Source of the DNA: Azospirillum picis
GTDB lineage: Bacteria; Pseudomonadota; Alphaproteobacteria; Azospirillales; Azospirillaceae
Assembly (NCBI RefSeq): GCF_017876115.1
Contig: NZ_JAGINO010000006.1
Span: forward strand, 217,471 to 281,470
Length of the DNA: 64,000 bases
Reading direction: 5' to 3'
Shown here in pieces: positions 46,067-55,467 of the stretch (within the stretch, counting starts at the first letter, position 1; the number at the start of each line of letters is the position of its first letter). The notes under the pieces were generated by a model. The model searched no databases. It was not told the DNA's origin and saw only the letters and a program-made list of their open reading frames with translations. A program made the position numbers and the translations under genes.

Positions 46067-46708
46067 TCACAGGAACGGAAGCGGCAGCGCCAGCGTGAAG
46101 CCGTCGGCCGCCATCAGCAGCCCGGCCACGGCCAGCAGGCGGCTGGTCCACAGGATGAAGCCGAAGTTGGTGATGACGAAGACCGACGCCAGCACGATGG
46201 CGATCTGGAGCATTCCCTCGGCGAAGTCGAAGTAGGGATCCTGGGCCGCGGCATGGTCACGCCTGGCCTCGGCCGCCTTGGCACGGGACAGGAGATCGGT
46301 GCGGCCGTTCTTCCCGCCCTCGCTGTCCATGCGGTCGGCCTGGCCGCGGTAGTCCGCCGCCCGCTGCGACGCCCTGGCCTGCGCGTCGGCCGGCAGGCCG
46401 GCCGACAGCAGGTCCAGCTCGTCGGCGGCGAGCCTCAGGCTGATCTGACGCTGGGTCTTCGCCTGGAAATAGGCGAAGTCGTCCGACGCCTCGACGGCGC
46501 TGGCCATCATGTCCTTGCCCGCGTTGGAGCCGGCGACGCTGACGATCGCCAGCGCCGCCGCCAGCACCGAGATGTAGATGGCGGTGGAGGTCTTGACGGA
46601 ATGGGCGGCCGGGCCGTGCCCGTCGCCATGGTCGCTCTCGGCCCGCCGCTTCTCCAGCTCCCGCTCATGGGCTTCGTCGATGAGTTCCCGGACCTCGGCA
46701 GCATCCAT
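46067..46708 (-). CDS. DUF4337 membrane protein
   Basis: A 213-residue protein. Residues 1-45 are charged, then one membrane helix (TAIYISVLAAALAIVSVAG), a soluble helical part (SRAKAAEARRDHAAAQDPYFDFAEG) and two C-terminal helices (MLQIAIVLASVFVITNFGFILW). The region SVKTSTAIYISVLAAALAI is typical of DUF4337. The function is not known. Start ATG 46708 follows GGGAGC. Divergent from the septation gene. Confidence 0.75.
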   Translation of the reverse strand: MDAAEVRELIDEAHERELEKRRAESDHGDGHGPAAHSVKTSTAIYISVLAAALAIVSVAGSNAGKDMMASAVEASDDFAYFQAKTQRQISLRLAADELDLLSAGLPADAQARASQRAADYRGQADRMDSEGGKNGRTDLLSRAKAAEARRDHAAAQDPYFDFAEGMLQIAIVLASVFVITNFGFILWTSRLLAVAGLLMAADGFTLALPLPFL

Positions 46709-46883
46709 GGTCACGCTCCCTTCCTGGCCAATGTCGAAGTCCCGAAGTGGTACCGAAGCAGGCGCCCCAAGGAAAGCGCAGGCTTTCCCCACCGCCGCGG
46801 GGGCCGCCGCTGGGGCGGCGCCAATCTCGCCTGCCGGGCACTCGCCTCTTTCACGGGGCCGCTGTTCGGGCTATGTGAGTGGC

Positions 46884-47450
46884 ATGAACCAGTTCGCACG
46901 CCTGGCGATCGAGGCCGGCCCGCTCGCCGCCTTCTTCATCGCCAACTCGCAGGCCGGCATCATGACCGGCACCGCGGTCTTCATGGTCGCCATCACCATC
47001 GCCGTCGCGGTGTCCTGGCGGATGGAGCGCCGCGTCCCGATCATGCCGGTGGTCGGGGCGGGATTCGTGCTCCTGTTCGGCGGCCTGACGCTGTGGCTGC
47101 AGGACGACCTGTTCATCAAGATCAAGCCGACGCTGGTCAACCTGCTGTTCGCCTGCGTGCTGTTCGTCGCCCACCTCCTGCACCGCAACGTGCTGAAGCG
47201 GCTGCTGGGCACGGTGCTCAACCTGTCGGAGGAGGGCTGGCGGTCGCTGGGCTTCCGCTGGGCCTGGTTCTTCCTGGTTCTGGCCGTGCTGAACGAACTG
47301 GTTTGGCGGAACTTCCCGACCGACACCTGGGTCAATTTCAAGGTGTTCGGCATCATGCCGCTGACGCTGCTGTTCAGCGCGTTCCAGGCGCCGCTGATCC
47401 TGCGGCACCAACTGCCGGAAGAACCGGCGGAAAGCGGCCCCGCCGCCTGA
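46884..47450 (+). CDS. Intracellular septation protein A (YciB/IspZ) family
   Basis: A 188-residue polytopic membrane protein, about five helices. The pattern FFIANSQAGIMTGTAVFMVAI, LTLWLQDDLFIKIKPTLVNLLFACVLFVAH and NEFVWRNFPTDTWVNFKVFG matches the YciB/IspA family linked to cell-division envelope maintenance. It may be cotranscribed with the TatA-like gene that starts 90 bases later. Confidence 0.9.
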   Translation: MNQFARLAIEAGPLAAFFIANSQAGIMTGTAVFMVAITIAVAVSWRMERRVPIMPVVGAGFVLLFGGLTLWLQDDLFIKIKPTLVNLLFACVLFVAHLLHRNVLKRLLGTVLNLSEEGWRSLGFRWAWFFLVLAVLNELVWRNFPTDTWVNFKVFGIMPLTLLFSAFQAPLILRHQLPEEPAESGPAA

Positions 47451-47540
47451 CCGCCTCTTGTGCGACGCGGAAGAGGCACTCACATGGGAGGGACGTCCGC
47501 GGCGGCGTCCGCTCCGACCGATTTGCAGAGGGTTTGATCG

Positions 47541-47879
47541 ATGGGCAGTTTCAGCATCTGGCACTGGTTGATCGTCTTGGTCATCGTGCTTCTCCTGTTC
47601 GGGGCCGGCAAGCTGCCCAGCGTGATGGGCGACCTCGCCAAGGGCATGAAGGCGTTCAAGGCCGGCCTCAAGGACGACGAGCCCGCCGCGCCGACCGCCG
47701 CCGATGCGTCCCACCATCCCCAGACCGGCACCCAGGTTCCGCCCGCCGCCATCAACCCGGCACCGACGCAGCCCGCCGCCCAGGCGGCTCCGGTCCAGGC
47801 AACTGCCACCCACCCGGCGCCGACCGCCACCCCCGGCCAGCCGCATCCGGCCGATCCGGGCAGGCCGCATCAGGGCTGA
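47541..47879 (+). CDS. tatA: TatA/TatE-like twin-arginine translocase subunit
   Basis: A 112-residue TatA protein: N-terminal helix [37 protein letters not shown] with the conserved FG-x-KLP and amphipathic helix, followed by a long Ala/Pro/Thr/Gln-rich tail (about residues 45-112). TatA oligomers form the pore for folded proteins with RR signals. TatB and TatC are not adjacent in this window. The tail is unusually long and repetitive. Confidence 0.9.
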   Translation: MGSFSIWHWLIVLVIVLLLFGAGKLPSVMGDLAKGMKAFKAGLKDDEPAAPTAADASHHPQTGTQVPPAAINPAPTQPAAQAAPVQATATHPAPTATPGQPHPADPGRPHQG

Positions 47880-48195
47880 GCCCAGGGCTGCCCCGAGGAC
47901 TGCCCCGGGGCTGCCGCCCCTTCTTTTCCACCGGCCGCCGGGTGGCCGCCGCCGCTTGGCGGTTTGATGGCGCGGCAAAATACGATAAAAAGAAGGGGCT
48001 TTCCGTTGCCGGTCCGGCCAGTCCGAACCGGGCGGCGGCAAGCCCTTTCGCATTTCCAGCCGGCCCGCCGCCGCGGGCAAGCGCAGGTCGCCCGTGACGC
48101 TCAAGCCCCCGTTCCGCCAGACGGTCCGCCGGTCCCCGACCCTGGCCGACCCGATATCGACTTCCCCTACCGATTCCCTGCTGTTCAAGGACGAG

Positions 48196-49317
48196 ATGAA
48201 GGCAAACGGCAACCCTTCCGAAACTCCGCCGCCGGAGAACGAGGACATCGCCAAGCTGCTGCGCGCCTTGAACGAGGATCTGCGGGCCGAGCCGCTGGAC
48301 GACGAGATCGGCGACGAGGACGAGGAGCCGGCGCCCCGCGGGCTGCCGCTGGGCAAGATCGCCCTCGCCCTGCTGGCTGCCGGCGGCATCGCCGTCGCGG
48401 TGGTCGCCCTGGACCCCGGCGGCAAGGCGCCCGAGACGGCGGCCGACAGCCAGGCCACGCCGGCTGCGTCGGGTCCGATGGTTCCGGCCCCCGCGATCAC
48501 CCGCCCGCAGGCGAACGCCTCCGCCACCGGCTCGCCGGAGCCGATGATCACCCGCGCGCCGTCCTCATCGGCCCAAACCTCGGCGACCCAGTCCACGGCG
48601 GCCCAGGCTCCGACGGCACACCCCCCGGCGGCCCAAACTCCGGCGGCACAGGCCACGGCCACCTCCTCCGCCCCGACGCCGCCCTCCGCCGCGCAGCCGG
48701 TCAGCCCGCCGCCCGTGCTGAAGGTTCCGGAACCACCTGCGGTTCCGGCCACCGCGCCCGCGGCGCAGCCGAAACCGCATGCCGCGCCCGCCGCGGAGAC
48801 TGGCGCTCCCCCTCCGCCGGCGGCATCGAAGCCCGAGCCCCCCAGGCCGGAGCCGGCGCCCGCAGCCACCGCCAGGGAGGGGACCGGCCGCGATGGCACC
48901 GACACCGGGTCCCTGCAGGCGATGCTGGCCCCGCCGAAGGAGCCCCGCGATACCAGGCGGCCGCCGGCCGAAACCGCGCCTCCGGCCTCCCCGACGGCGG
49001 CGCCGGCCGCTCCCCCGCCGCCATCCGGCGAGTCGAAGGCTCCCGCCGCCAGGACGGCGCCGTCGGCGTCGGTGCCCGCCGGCCGCTACAGCGTCCAGGT
49101 CGGGACCTTCCAGGTGGCGGCGAATGCCGATTCCCTGGCGCAGCGGCTGAAGGGCGGCGGTTTCCAGGCCTATACGGTCGACTGGACCGACGGGGCCAAC
49201 AGGTCCTGGCGCGCGGTGCGCGTCGGCGGCTTCCCCGACCCGGCCGCCGCCAAGCGCGAGGCCGAACAGTTGAAAGCCAGGATGGGGCTCAACCCGGTCG
49301 TCGTGACCACCCGCTGA
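48196..49317 (+). CDS. SPOR-domain inner-membrane protein (septal peptidoglycan binding)
   Basis: A 373-residue protein: cytoplasmic acidic N-terminus (EDIAKLLRALNEDLRAEPLDDEIGDEDEEPA), one membrane helix (ALALLAAGGIAVAVVAL), a long Ala/Pro-rich periplasmic stretch, and a C-terminal SPOR domain (RYSVQVGTFQVAANADSLAQRLKGGGFQAYTVDW, ending SWRAVRVGGFPDPAAAKREAEQLKA). SPOR domains bind denuded glycan at the septum. ATG 48196 is chosen because AAGGA lies about six bases upstream, rather than the GTG at 48094. Confidence 0.88.
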   Translation: MKANGNPSETPPPENEDIAKLLRALNEDLRAEPLDDEIGDEDEEPAPRGLPLGKIALALLAAGGIAVAVVALDPGGKAPETAADSQATPAASGPMVPAPAITRPQANASATGSPEPMITRAPSSSAQTSATQSTAAQAPTAHPPAAQTPAAQATATSSAPTPPSAAQPVSPPPVLKVPEPPAVPATAPAAQPKPHAAPAAETGAPPPPAASKPEPPRPEPAPAATAREGTGRDGTDTGSLQAMLAPPKEPRDTRRPPAETAPPASPTAAPAAPPPPSGESKAPAARTAPSASVPAGRYSVQVGTFQVAANADSLAQRLKGGGFQAYTVDWTDGANRSWRAVRVGGFPDPAAAKREAEQLKARMGLNPVVVTTR

Positions 49318-49395
49318 GCATCGCCCGGGGCCGGGGCGCCGGCGCTCCGGTCATCGGCCCTGCGCCCCCTCTCCCATCCCGTTCCATCTGGGAAT

Positions 49396-49432
49396 GCCCG
49401 GCAGCGACATTTGGTCGCGGCCGGGCTTTTTC
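49396..49432 (+). terminator. Intrinsic terminator after the SPOR gene
   Basis: GCCCGGC pairs with GCCGGGC, and an inner GCGAC/GTCGC pair extends the stem across one mismatch. It is followed by TTTTTC. Good match to a Rho-independent terminator, separating this gene from the signalling operon at 49579. Confidence 0.85.
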
Positions 49433-49578
49433 TTGGGCCGGCGCCCCCGTTCTTTGGTCGGGGGAGCCGGGTGCGCGTCTTGATCCACCCTTCTTTTTGC
49501 TCGTACCATGGACATTCCAGGGCACGAACGCAGCATGAGGAAGCCGGCACAAGACCGGTCACCGGAGGACGCCCCGCC

Positions 49579-49974
49579 ATGAAGCCGACCATCCTGGTCG
49601 TCGACGACGAGCCGAGCATCGTCCTGTCGCTCCAGGTCCTGATGCAGCGCGCCGGGTTCGACGTGCGCATCGCCCGCGACGGGGAGGAGGCGTTGCAGTC
49701 TGTGACGGCGTTCACGCCGGACCTGATCCTCCTCGACGCGATGATGCCGAAGCGCGACGGCTTCGACGTCTGCCAGACCCTGCGCAACGACCCGGCCTGG
49801 CGGTCGTTGCCGATCATCATGCTGACCGCGCGGAGCCGCGACGTGGAGCGTCAGAAGGGGCTGGCACTCGGCGCCACCGACTACATCACCAAGCCCTTCT
49901 CCACCCGCGACCTGCTGGCCACCGTCCGCCGTCATCTGGGCATGCCGGCCGACACCGGGGAACCGCGGCCATGA
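49579..49974 (+). CDS. Single-domain response regulator
   Basis: A 131-residue receiver domain with acidic DDEP, phospho-aspartate in LILLDAMMPKRDG, Thr in MLTARS and Lys in YITKPFS. It has no output domain. First gene of a four-gene run with the kinase-exonuclease fusion and the symporter-kinase; its stop overlaps the next start by four bases (ATGA). It probably receives phosphate from the symporter-kinase at 52416. Confidence 0.9.
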   Translation: MKPTILVVDDEPSIVLSLQVLMQRAGFDVRIARDGEEALQSVTAFTPDLILLDAMMPKRDGFDVCQTLRNDPAWRSLPIIMLTARSRDVERQKGLALGATDYITKPFSTRDLLATVRRHLGMPADTGEPRP

Positions 49975-52211
49975 CCGTGCCGGCGCTGGATGGCGGCGAA
50001 CGGGCGGAAACGGGAACCGCGCCGGCACAGGCGCCGCCCCAGCCACCCCGCCGCCGGGTGCCGCTCGCCTTCCGCGTCGCCGGCCTCGGGCTGGTCGGGC
50101 TGGCCGTCGGGCTGGCCGTCGCGGTGCGCGGGATCGACGCCGCCGATCCCCTTCTGACCTATGCGGTGGTGATGACCGCCGCCTGCGCGGCCACCATCCG
50201 CGGGCTGTGGCTGGTGGTGGACCGCCATCTGCTGCGCGCCGCGGAGACCCTGAGCCGCGAGGCCGGCCTGGTCGCCCACGGCGCGGTCCAGGACGCCGGC
50301 CGCACCGCCACGGGTGCCGCCACGGCGGCGAGCGGCCGCATCCCGCTGGACCGCTACGGCGACCTTGCCCCGATGGCGCGCGCGGTCAACGAGCTGTCGG
50401 ACAGGCTGGCCCAGGTCCGCCGCGACATCGACCGCACCGTCGCGCTGTCGACCGCCGAGGCGGAGGAGCAGAAGGCGCGGCTCGCCGCCATCCTGCGCGA
50501 CCTGCACGAGGGCGTGATCGTCTGCAACGCCCGGCACCAGGTCCTGCTCTACAACCAGACGGCACTGGATATCCTGCACCTGACGGGGGAGTTGGGACTC
50601 GGCCGCTCGCTGCTGCATTTCGTGGTGGCCGAACCGCTGACCCACACGCTGGAACGCCTGTCGCTGCGCGTGCGCGACGGCCGGCACGCCACCCACGAGC
50701 ACGGCACCACCGCCCAGTTCGTCGGCGCCACCACCGACGGCCGCATCCTGCTGGAGGGCCGGATGAGCGCGATCCTGGAGATGGAGGGCGGTCCCGCCAT
50801 CACCGGCTATGTGCTGACCCTGTCGGACGCCACCAGCGAGCTGGCGGCGCTCGGCAAGCGCGACGCCCTGCTGCGCGAGGCGACCGAGGGGTTCCGGACG
50901 CCGATCGCCAACCTGCGCGCCGCGGTGGAAACGCTCTACGACAACCCGGACCTCGGCCCCGGCGATCGCGCCGCCCTGGAAAGCGCCATGCTGGAGTCGA
51001 GCGACAGCCTGTCCCAGCGGCTGGAGCGGGTGACCGCCGCCTACCGCAGCGTCGTCACCGGCAGTTGGCCGATGAGCGACATCCATTCCAGCAACCTGAT
51101 CACGCTGATCCGCCACCGCGTCGCCGGCGCCGGGGCGCCGGCCGCCGTCACGCTGACCGGCCTGCCGCAATGGGTCCATGGCGACAGCCACAGCCTCGTC
51201 CTGCTGTTCGCGCACCTGGTCGGCCGGATCCAGGCCTCGACCGGCGCCGGCGAGTTCGACCTGGAGGCGGTTGCGCCGCCGGAGGGCGACCGCTGGGTCT
51301 ATCTCGACCTGGTGTGGAAAGGGGAGCCGGTGCCGAGCCCCATGCTGGACGGCTGGCTCGACCAGCCGCTGCCCGGCGGCCTCGGAGGCCTGAGCGCCGG
51401 CGACGTGCTGCAGCACCACCGCAGCACGGCGTGGAGCGAGGCGCTGGCGGGCTCCGGGCGCCCCGGCTTCGCCCGGCTGCGCGTGCCGCTGCCGCCGGCG
51501 CAATCGCCGCTGTCGGCCCGCCCCCGCCCGCAGGCCGGCGCCCGCCCGGAATTCTTCGACTTCACCCTGCTGCACCAGCCCCTGGCGACCAGCGGACTGG
51601 GAGCGACGCCGCTCGACCGGCTGCATTACGTGGTGTTCGACACCGAGACCACCGGGCTGTCCCCCAGCACCGGCGACGAGATCATCCAGATCGCGGCGGT
51701 GCGCATCGTCGGCGGGCGCATCCTGACCGGCGAGACCTTCAACGCGCTGGTGGATCCCAACCGGCCGATCCCGCCCGAATCCTCCGGCTTCCACGGCATC
51801 ACCGACGCCATGGTGGCGGGCAAGCCGACGATCGGCGCCGTTCTGCCGCAGTTCCGAAGCTTCGTGTCCGGCGCGGTGATGGTGGCGCACAACGCGGCCT
51901 TCGACCTGAAATTCCTGAAGATGAAGGAGCGGGCGGCGGGCGTCAGCTTCGACGGCCCGGTGCTGGACACCATGCTGCTGTCGCGCATGCTGCTGGGCAA
52001 CGACGGCGACCACACGCTCGACGGCATCGCGGAGCGGCTGGGCATCGCCGTCGTCGACCGCCATACCGCGCTGGGCGACAGCCTGGTCACCGCGGCGGTC
52101 TTCCTGCGCATGATCGCGATGCTGCGCGAGCGGGACGTGCGGACGTTGGACGACGCCATCCGCGGCGCCAACATCCTGGTCGAACTCGCGGCCCGGGAGC
52201 GGGCGTTTTGA
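49971..52211 (+). CDS. HAMP/PAS kinase-like protein fused to a DnaQ-type 3'-5' exonuclease
   Basis: A 746-residue membrane protein. Two helices (about 33-52 and 62-82), a HAMP-like linker, a PAS domain (about 168-292) and a histidine-kinase-like dimerisation segment (about 297-360) precede a nucleotide-binding-like region and a complete DEDDh exonuclease domain (about 550-715). The exonuclease residues are intact: D557 and E559 (FDTETTG), D645 (HNAAFD), H698 and D703 (HTALGD). The kinase H-box is degenerate: where HELRTP is expected it reads EGFRTP, so E306 replaces the phospho-acceptor His. It therefore looks like a sensor-coupled exonuclease rather than an active kinase. Confidence 0.85.
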   Translation: MTVPALDGGERAETGTAPAQAPPQPPRRRVPLAFRVAGLGLVGLAVGLAVAVRGIDAADPLLTYAVVMTAACAATIRGLWLVVDRHLLRAAETLSREAGLVAHGAVQDAGRTATGAATAASGRIPLDRYGDLAPMARAVNELSDRLAQVRRDIDRTVALSTAEAEEQKARLAAILRDLHEGVIVCNARHQVLLYNQTALDILHLTGELGLGRSLLHFVVAEPLTHTLERLSLRVRDGRHATHEHGTTAQFVGATTDGRILLEGRMSAILEMEGGPAITGYVLTLSDATSELAALGKRDALLREATEGFRTPIANLRAAVETLYDNPDLGPGDRAALESAMLESSDSLSQRLERVTAAYRSVVTGSWPMSDIHSSNLITLIRHRVAGAGAPAAVTLTGLPQWVHGDSHSLVLLFAHLVGRIQASTGAGEFDLEAVAPPEGDRWVYLDLVWKGEPVPSPMLDGWLDQPLPGGLGGLSAGDVLQHHRSTAWSEALAGSGRPGFARLRVPLPPAQSPLSARPRPQAGARPEFFDFTLLHQPLATSGLGATPLDRLHYVVFDTETTGLSPSTGDEIIQIAAVRIVGGRILTGETFNALVDPNRPIPPESSGFHGITDAMVAGKPTIGAVLPQFRSFVSGAVMVAHNAAFDLKFLKMKERAAGVSFDGPVLDTMLLSRMLLGNDGDHTLDGIAERLGIAVVDRHTALGDSLVTAAVFLRMIAMLRERDVRTLDDAIRGANILVELAARERAF

Positions 52212-52408
52212 CCGCGCCCTCCCCCGGACGCCGCGGCGAACGGCTGGCGGCGCTGTTCCTGCTGGCGGCGGTCCTGTTCAACCCGCCGCTGCTCCGCCTG
52301 TTCGGCACCGGGGGAACGCTGCTGGGCGTGCCGGCCCTCTATGCCTGGGTCTTCGGGCTCTGGGCGGCGGTGATCGCGCTGGCCGCGCTCGCCGGGCGGA
52401 TGAAGTAG
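52208..52408 (+). CDS. Small membrane protein upstream of the symporter-kinase
   Basis: A 66-residue protein with two hydrophobic helices (LAALFLLAAVLFNPPLLRLFG and LYAWVFGLWAAVIALAALAG). It starts at TTG 52208, overlapping the preceding stop, and ends eight bases before the symporter-kinase. Such short proteins often accompany CbrA-like sodium/solute symporter kinases and may stabilise the transporter part. Not captured by larger-gene criteria; supported by coupling and hydrophobicity. Confidence 0.6.
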   Translation: MTAPSPGRRGERLAALFLLAAVLFNPPLLRLFGTGGTLLGVPALYAWVFGLWAAVIALAALAGRMK

Positions 52409-52415
52409 CGGCCCG

Positions 52416-55190
52416 ATGGGTTGGGGTCCGGTCCTGGGCGCCGCCCTGGCCTACCTGACGGCTCTGTTCGCCGTCGCCCATTGGGCCGACCGGCGGCAGG
52501 CGGCCGGGCGCAGCGTCATCGCCTCCCCCACCGTCTACGCGCTGTCGCTGGCGGTCTACTGCACCACCTGGACCTTCTACGGCTCGGTCGGGCGGGCGGC
52601 GACCCAGGGCATCGGCTTCCTGCCGGTCTATCTCGGCCCGACGCTGCTGATGCTGCTGGCGCCGCTCCTGCTGCGCAAGATCCTGCGCATCGCCAAGGAG
52701 CAGCGCACCACCTCGATCGCCGACTTCCTGGCCAGCCGCTACGGCCGCAGCCCGCTGCTCGGCGGGCTGGTGGCGGTGACCGCCACCGTCGGCGTCGTTC
52801 CCTACATCGCCCTGCAACTGAAGGCCGTCGCGGTCAGCTTCGACGTGCTGACCGGCGGCGGGCTCTCCGCCGACGGCGGGTTGGGGGCCGGCGCCCTTCC
52901 CTTCCTCGACCACGGTTTCCTGATCGCCGCGGTGATGGCGCTGTTCGCCATCGTCTTCGGCGCCCGCCAGCTCGACGCCGCGGAGCATCATCCCGGCATG
53001 GTCGCAGCCATCGCCCTGGAGTCGCTGGTGAAGCTGGTGGCCTTCCTGGCGGTCGGCGTGTTCGTGGTCTGGGGCCTGTTCGACGGCCCCGGCCCCCTGT
53101 TCGCCGCGGCGGCAGCCCACCCCGATCTCGCCCGCCTGTTCGACGGCGAGGCGGCCCTCGGCTCCACGGCCGCCGGCGTGTGGGTGGCGACGACGCTGCT
53201 GTCGGCGGCGGCGATGCTGTGCCTGCCGCGGCAGTTCCAGGTGATGGTGATCGAGGCGGTCGACGAGCGGCATCTCGACCGCGCGGTCTGGCTCTTCCCG
53301 CTCTACCTCCTGCTGATCAACCTGTTCGTCCTGCCGGTGACGCTGGCCGGCCTCGCCACCTTCGGGGGACGGACCGACCCCGACCTCTTCGTCGTAGCCC
53401 TGCCGCTGGAGGGCGGCGTGGCGTGGCTGGCGCTGCTGGCCTTCCTGGGCGGGCTGTCGGCGGCGGCCGGCATGATCGTCGTCGAATCGGTGGCACTCAG
53501 CACCATGCTGTGCAACGAGCTGGCGGTGCCGCTGCTGCTGCGGTTCCGTCCGGCGGCGCTGGCGCGTTCGGCCGACCCGGCACCCCTGCTGCTGGCGATC
53601 CGCCGCGGCGCCATCGTGGCGATCCTGCTGCTCGGCTACGCCTATTTCCGGCTGGCCGGGTCGGCCTACGCGCTGGTGTCGATCGGGCTGATCTCCTTCG
53701 CGGCGGTGGCGCAGTTCGCCCCGGCGCTGGTCGGCGGGCTTTACTGGCGCGGCGCCACCCGCCGGGGCGCCATCGGCGGGGTCGCGGCCGGCACCCTCGT
53801 CTGGGCCTATACGCTTCTCCTGCCCAGCTTCGCCAGGTCGGACTGGCTGCCCGCCTCCTTCATCGCCGACGGCCCCTGGGGCGTCACGGTGCTGCGGCCC
53901 TACGCCCTGCTCGGGCTGGAGGGACTGGATCCGCTGGCCCACGCCCTGTTCTGGAGCGCGCTGGCCAACATCGGGGCCTATGTGGCGCTGTCCCTGTTCG
54001 ACAGCCCGGACGGCGCGGAGCGGGGGCAAGCCGCCGCCTTCGTCGGCATGTCCGCCGCGGCCGCGCCCTTCACCGACACCGCCGCCCCGCCGCCTGCCGC
54101 GTCCGCCGACTGGCGGGGCGCGGCCAGCGTCGGGGACCTCGTCCGCGCGGTGGCGCGCTTCCTCGGTCCGCAACGGGCCGAACAGGCATTCGCCGGTGCG
54201 GACCCGCAGGAGCCGGCCGGGCCGGAGCGCCTGCGGGCGGCGGAGCGGCTGCTGGCGGGGGTGCTGGGCGGGGCGTCGGCACGGGTCGCGCTGGCCTCCG
54301 CGGTTTCGGCCGAAGCGGTGGATGCGGCGGAGCTGCTGCGCATGCTGGACGAGACCAGCGACGTGATCGCCCACAGCCGCCAGCTCGAACAGAAGACCGC
54401 CGACCTGGAACGCGCCACCGACGCGCTCCGCGCCGCCAACGAGCGCCTGACCGAGCTCGACCGGCTGAAGGACGACTTCCTGTCGACCGTCACCCACGAA
54501 CTGCGCACGCCGCTGACCTCGATCCGCGCGCTCAGTGAAATACTGCACGACGATCCCGGCCTCGACACCGCGCAGCGGCAGGAGTTCCTGGCCGTCATCA
54601 TCAAGGAGAGCGAACGGCTGACCCGCCTGATCAACCAGGTCCTGGACATGGCGAAGATCGAGGCCGGGGCGCTCGACTGGCGGATCGAGGCGATCGATCC
54701 GGCCGATACGCTGGCCCAGGCGGTCGCCGCCACCGAGGCGCTGTTCCGCGAACGCGGCATCGACCTGAGCGTGGATCTGCCGCGGCACCTGCCGCGGGTG
54801 CGTGCCGACGCCGACCGGGTGATCCAGGTCGCCGTCAATCTCCTGTCGAACGCCGCCAAGTTCTCCCCCCGCGGCGGCCGGACCAGGATATCGGCCCGGC
54901 CGATCGACGGCGGGGTTCGGGTGACGGTGGCCGACAGTGGGCCGGGGGTCGCGCGCAAGGACCGCAAGCTGGTGTTCGACCGCTTCCGCCAGAGCGGCGA
55001 CACGCTGACCGGCAAGCCGGCGGGGACCGGCCTCGGACTGGCGATCGCAAAACGGATCGTCGAGCATCTCGGCGGCCGGATCGGCGTCGAGGATGCTCCG
55101 GCCGCCATCGAGGAGGAGACGGCGGGCGCCACCTTCTGGTTCACGCTGCCGTTGGCTGCCGACAGTGCGGAGACCGAGGCGACTCGGTGA
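52416..55190 (+). CDS. Sodium/solute symporter - histidine kinase fusion (CbrA-like)
   Basis: A 924-residue protein. The first about 530 residues form an SSS-family transporter (about 13 helices; YCTTWTFYGSVGRAATQGIGFLPVYLG, ADFLASRYGRSPLLGG). After a linker comes a kinase: coiled ERATDALRAANERLTELDRLKDDFLSTV, the phospho-acceptor THELRTPLTS, N box NLLSNAAKFSPRGG, and G boxes DSGPGVARKD and GTGLGLAIAKR. CbrA-type kinases sense metabolite uptake or flux and phosphorylate partner regulators. It belongs with the upstream receiver and the kinase-exonuclease fusion. Confidence 0.92.
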   Translation: MGWGPVLGAALAYLTALFAVAHWADRRQAAGRSVIASPTVYALSLAVYCTTWTFYGSVGRAATQGIGFLPVYLGPTLLMLLAPLLLRKILRIAKEQRTTSIADFLASRYGRSPLLGGLVAVTATVGVVPYIALQLKAVAVSFDVLTGGGLSADGGLGAGALPFLDHGFLIAAVMALFAIVFGARQLDAAEHHPGMVAAIALESLVKLVAFLAVGVFVVWGLFDGPGPLFAAAAAHPDLARLFDGEAALGSTAAGVWVATTLLSAAAMLCLPRQFQVMVIEAVDERHLDRAVWLFPLYLLLINLFVLPVTLAGLATFGGRTDPDLFVVALPLEGGVAWLALLAFLGGLSAAAGMIVVESVALSTMLCNELAVPLLLRFRPAALARSADPAPLLLAIRRGAIVAILLLGYAYFRLAGSAYALVSIGLISFAAVAQFAPALVGGLYWRGATRRGAIGGVAAGTLVWAYTLLLPSFARSDWLPASFIADGPWGVTVLRPYALLGLEGLDPLAHALFWSALANIGAYVALSLFDSPDGAERGQAAAFVGMSAAAAPFTDTAAPPPAASADWRGAASVGDLVRAVARFLGPQRAEQAFAGADPQEPAGPERLRAAERLLAGVLGGASARVALASAVSAEAVDAAELLRMLDETSDVIAHSRQLEQKTADLERATDALRAANERLTELDRLKDDFLSTVTHELRTPLTSIRALSEILHDDPGLDTAQRQEFLAVIIKESERLTRLINQVLDMAKIEAGALDWRIEAIDPADTLAQAVAATEALFRERGIDLSVDLPRHLPRVRADADRVIQVAVNLLSNAAKFSPRGGRTRISARPIDGGVRVTVADSGPGVARKDRKLVFDRFRQSGDTLTGKPAGTGLGLAIAKRIVEHLGGRIGVEDAPAAIEEETAGATFWFTLPLAADSAETEATR

Positions 55191-55309
55191 GAAAATCGGG
55201 CCCTTCACGACCGCAACGCACAAGCGACTCGCTCCGCCACGGGCAAGTTGCTATCTTCCGGGATAGTATTCGGCTTACCCGAAAGCGAGAGATGCCTTGC
55301 GATCCGGCT

Positions 55310-55323
55310 TGACCTTAAGGTCA
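55310..55323. promoter_or_regulatory. Perfect 14-bp palindrome ahead of the second kinase cluster
   Basis: TGACCTTAAGGTCA lies 145 bases before the REC-PAS-HK start, overlapping a TTGACC -35-like hexamer (55309-55314). The symmetry resembles MerR-type operators that sit within promoters, but no MerR gene is in the window. Confidence 0.45.
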
Positions 55324-55467
55324 CGGCTTAGCACAACTGGCAGGATGGCCTGCAGCGTGGCGCTTCCCGCGGCTGCGATCCGCGCCTATGGTGTCAGCCG
55401 CATTGCCGGCAAGGCGCGGCCGGCGGAGCGGCGCGCGGGCCGGACGGGCCGGCGGTAGGAAGGCGGA

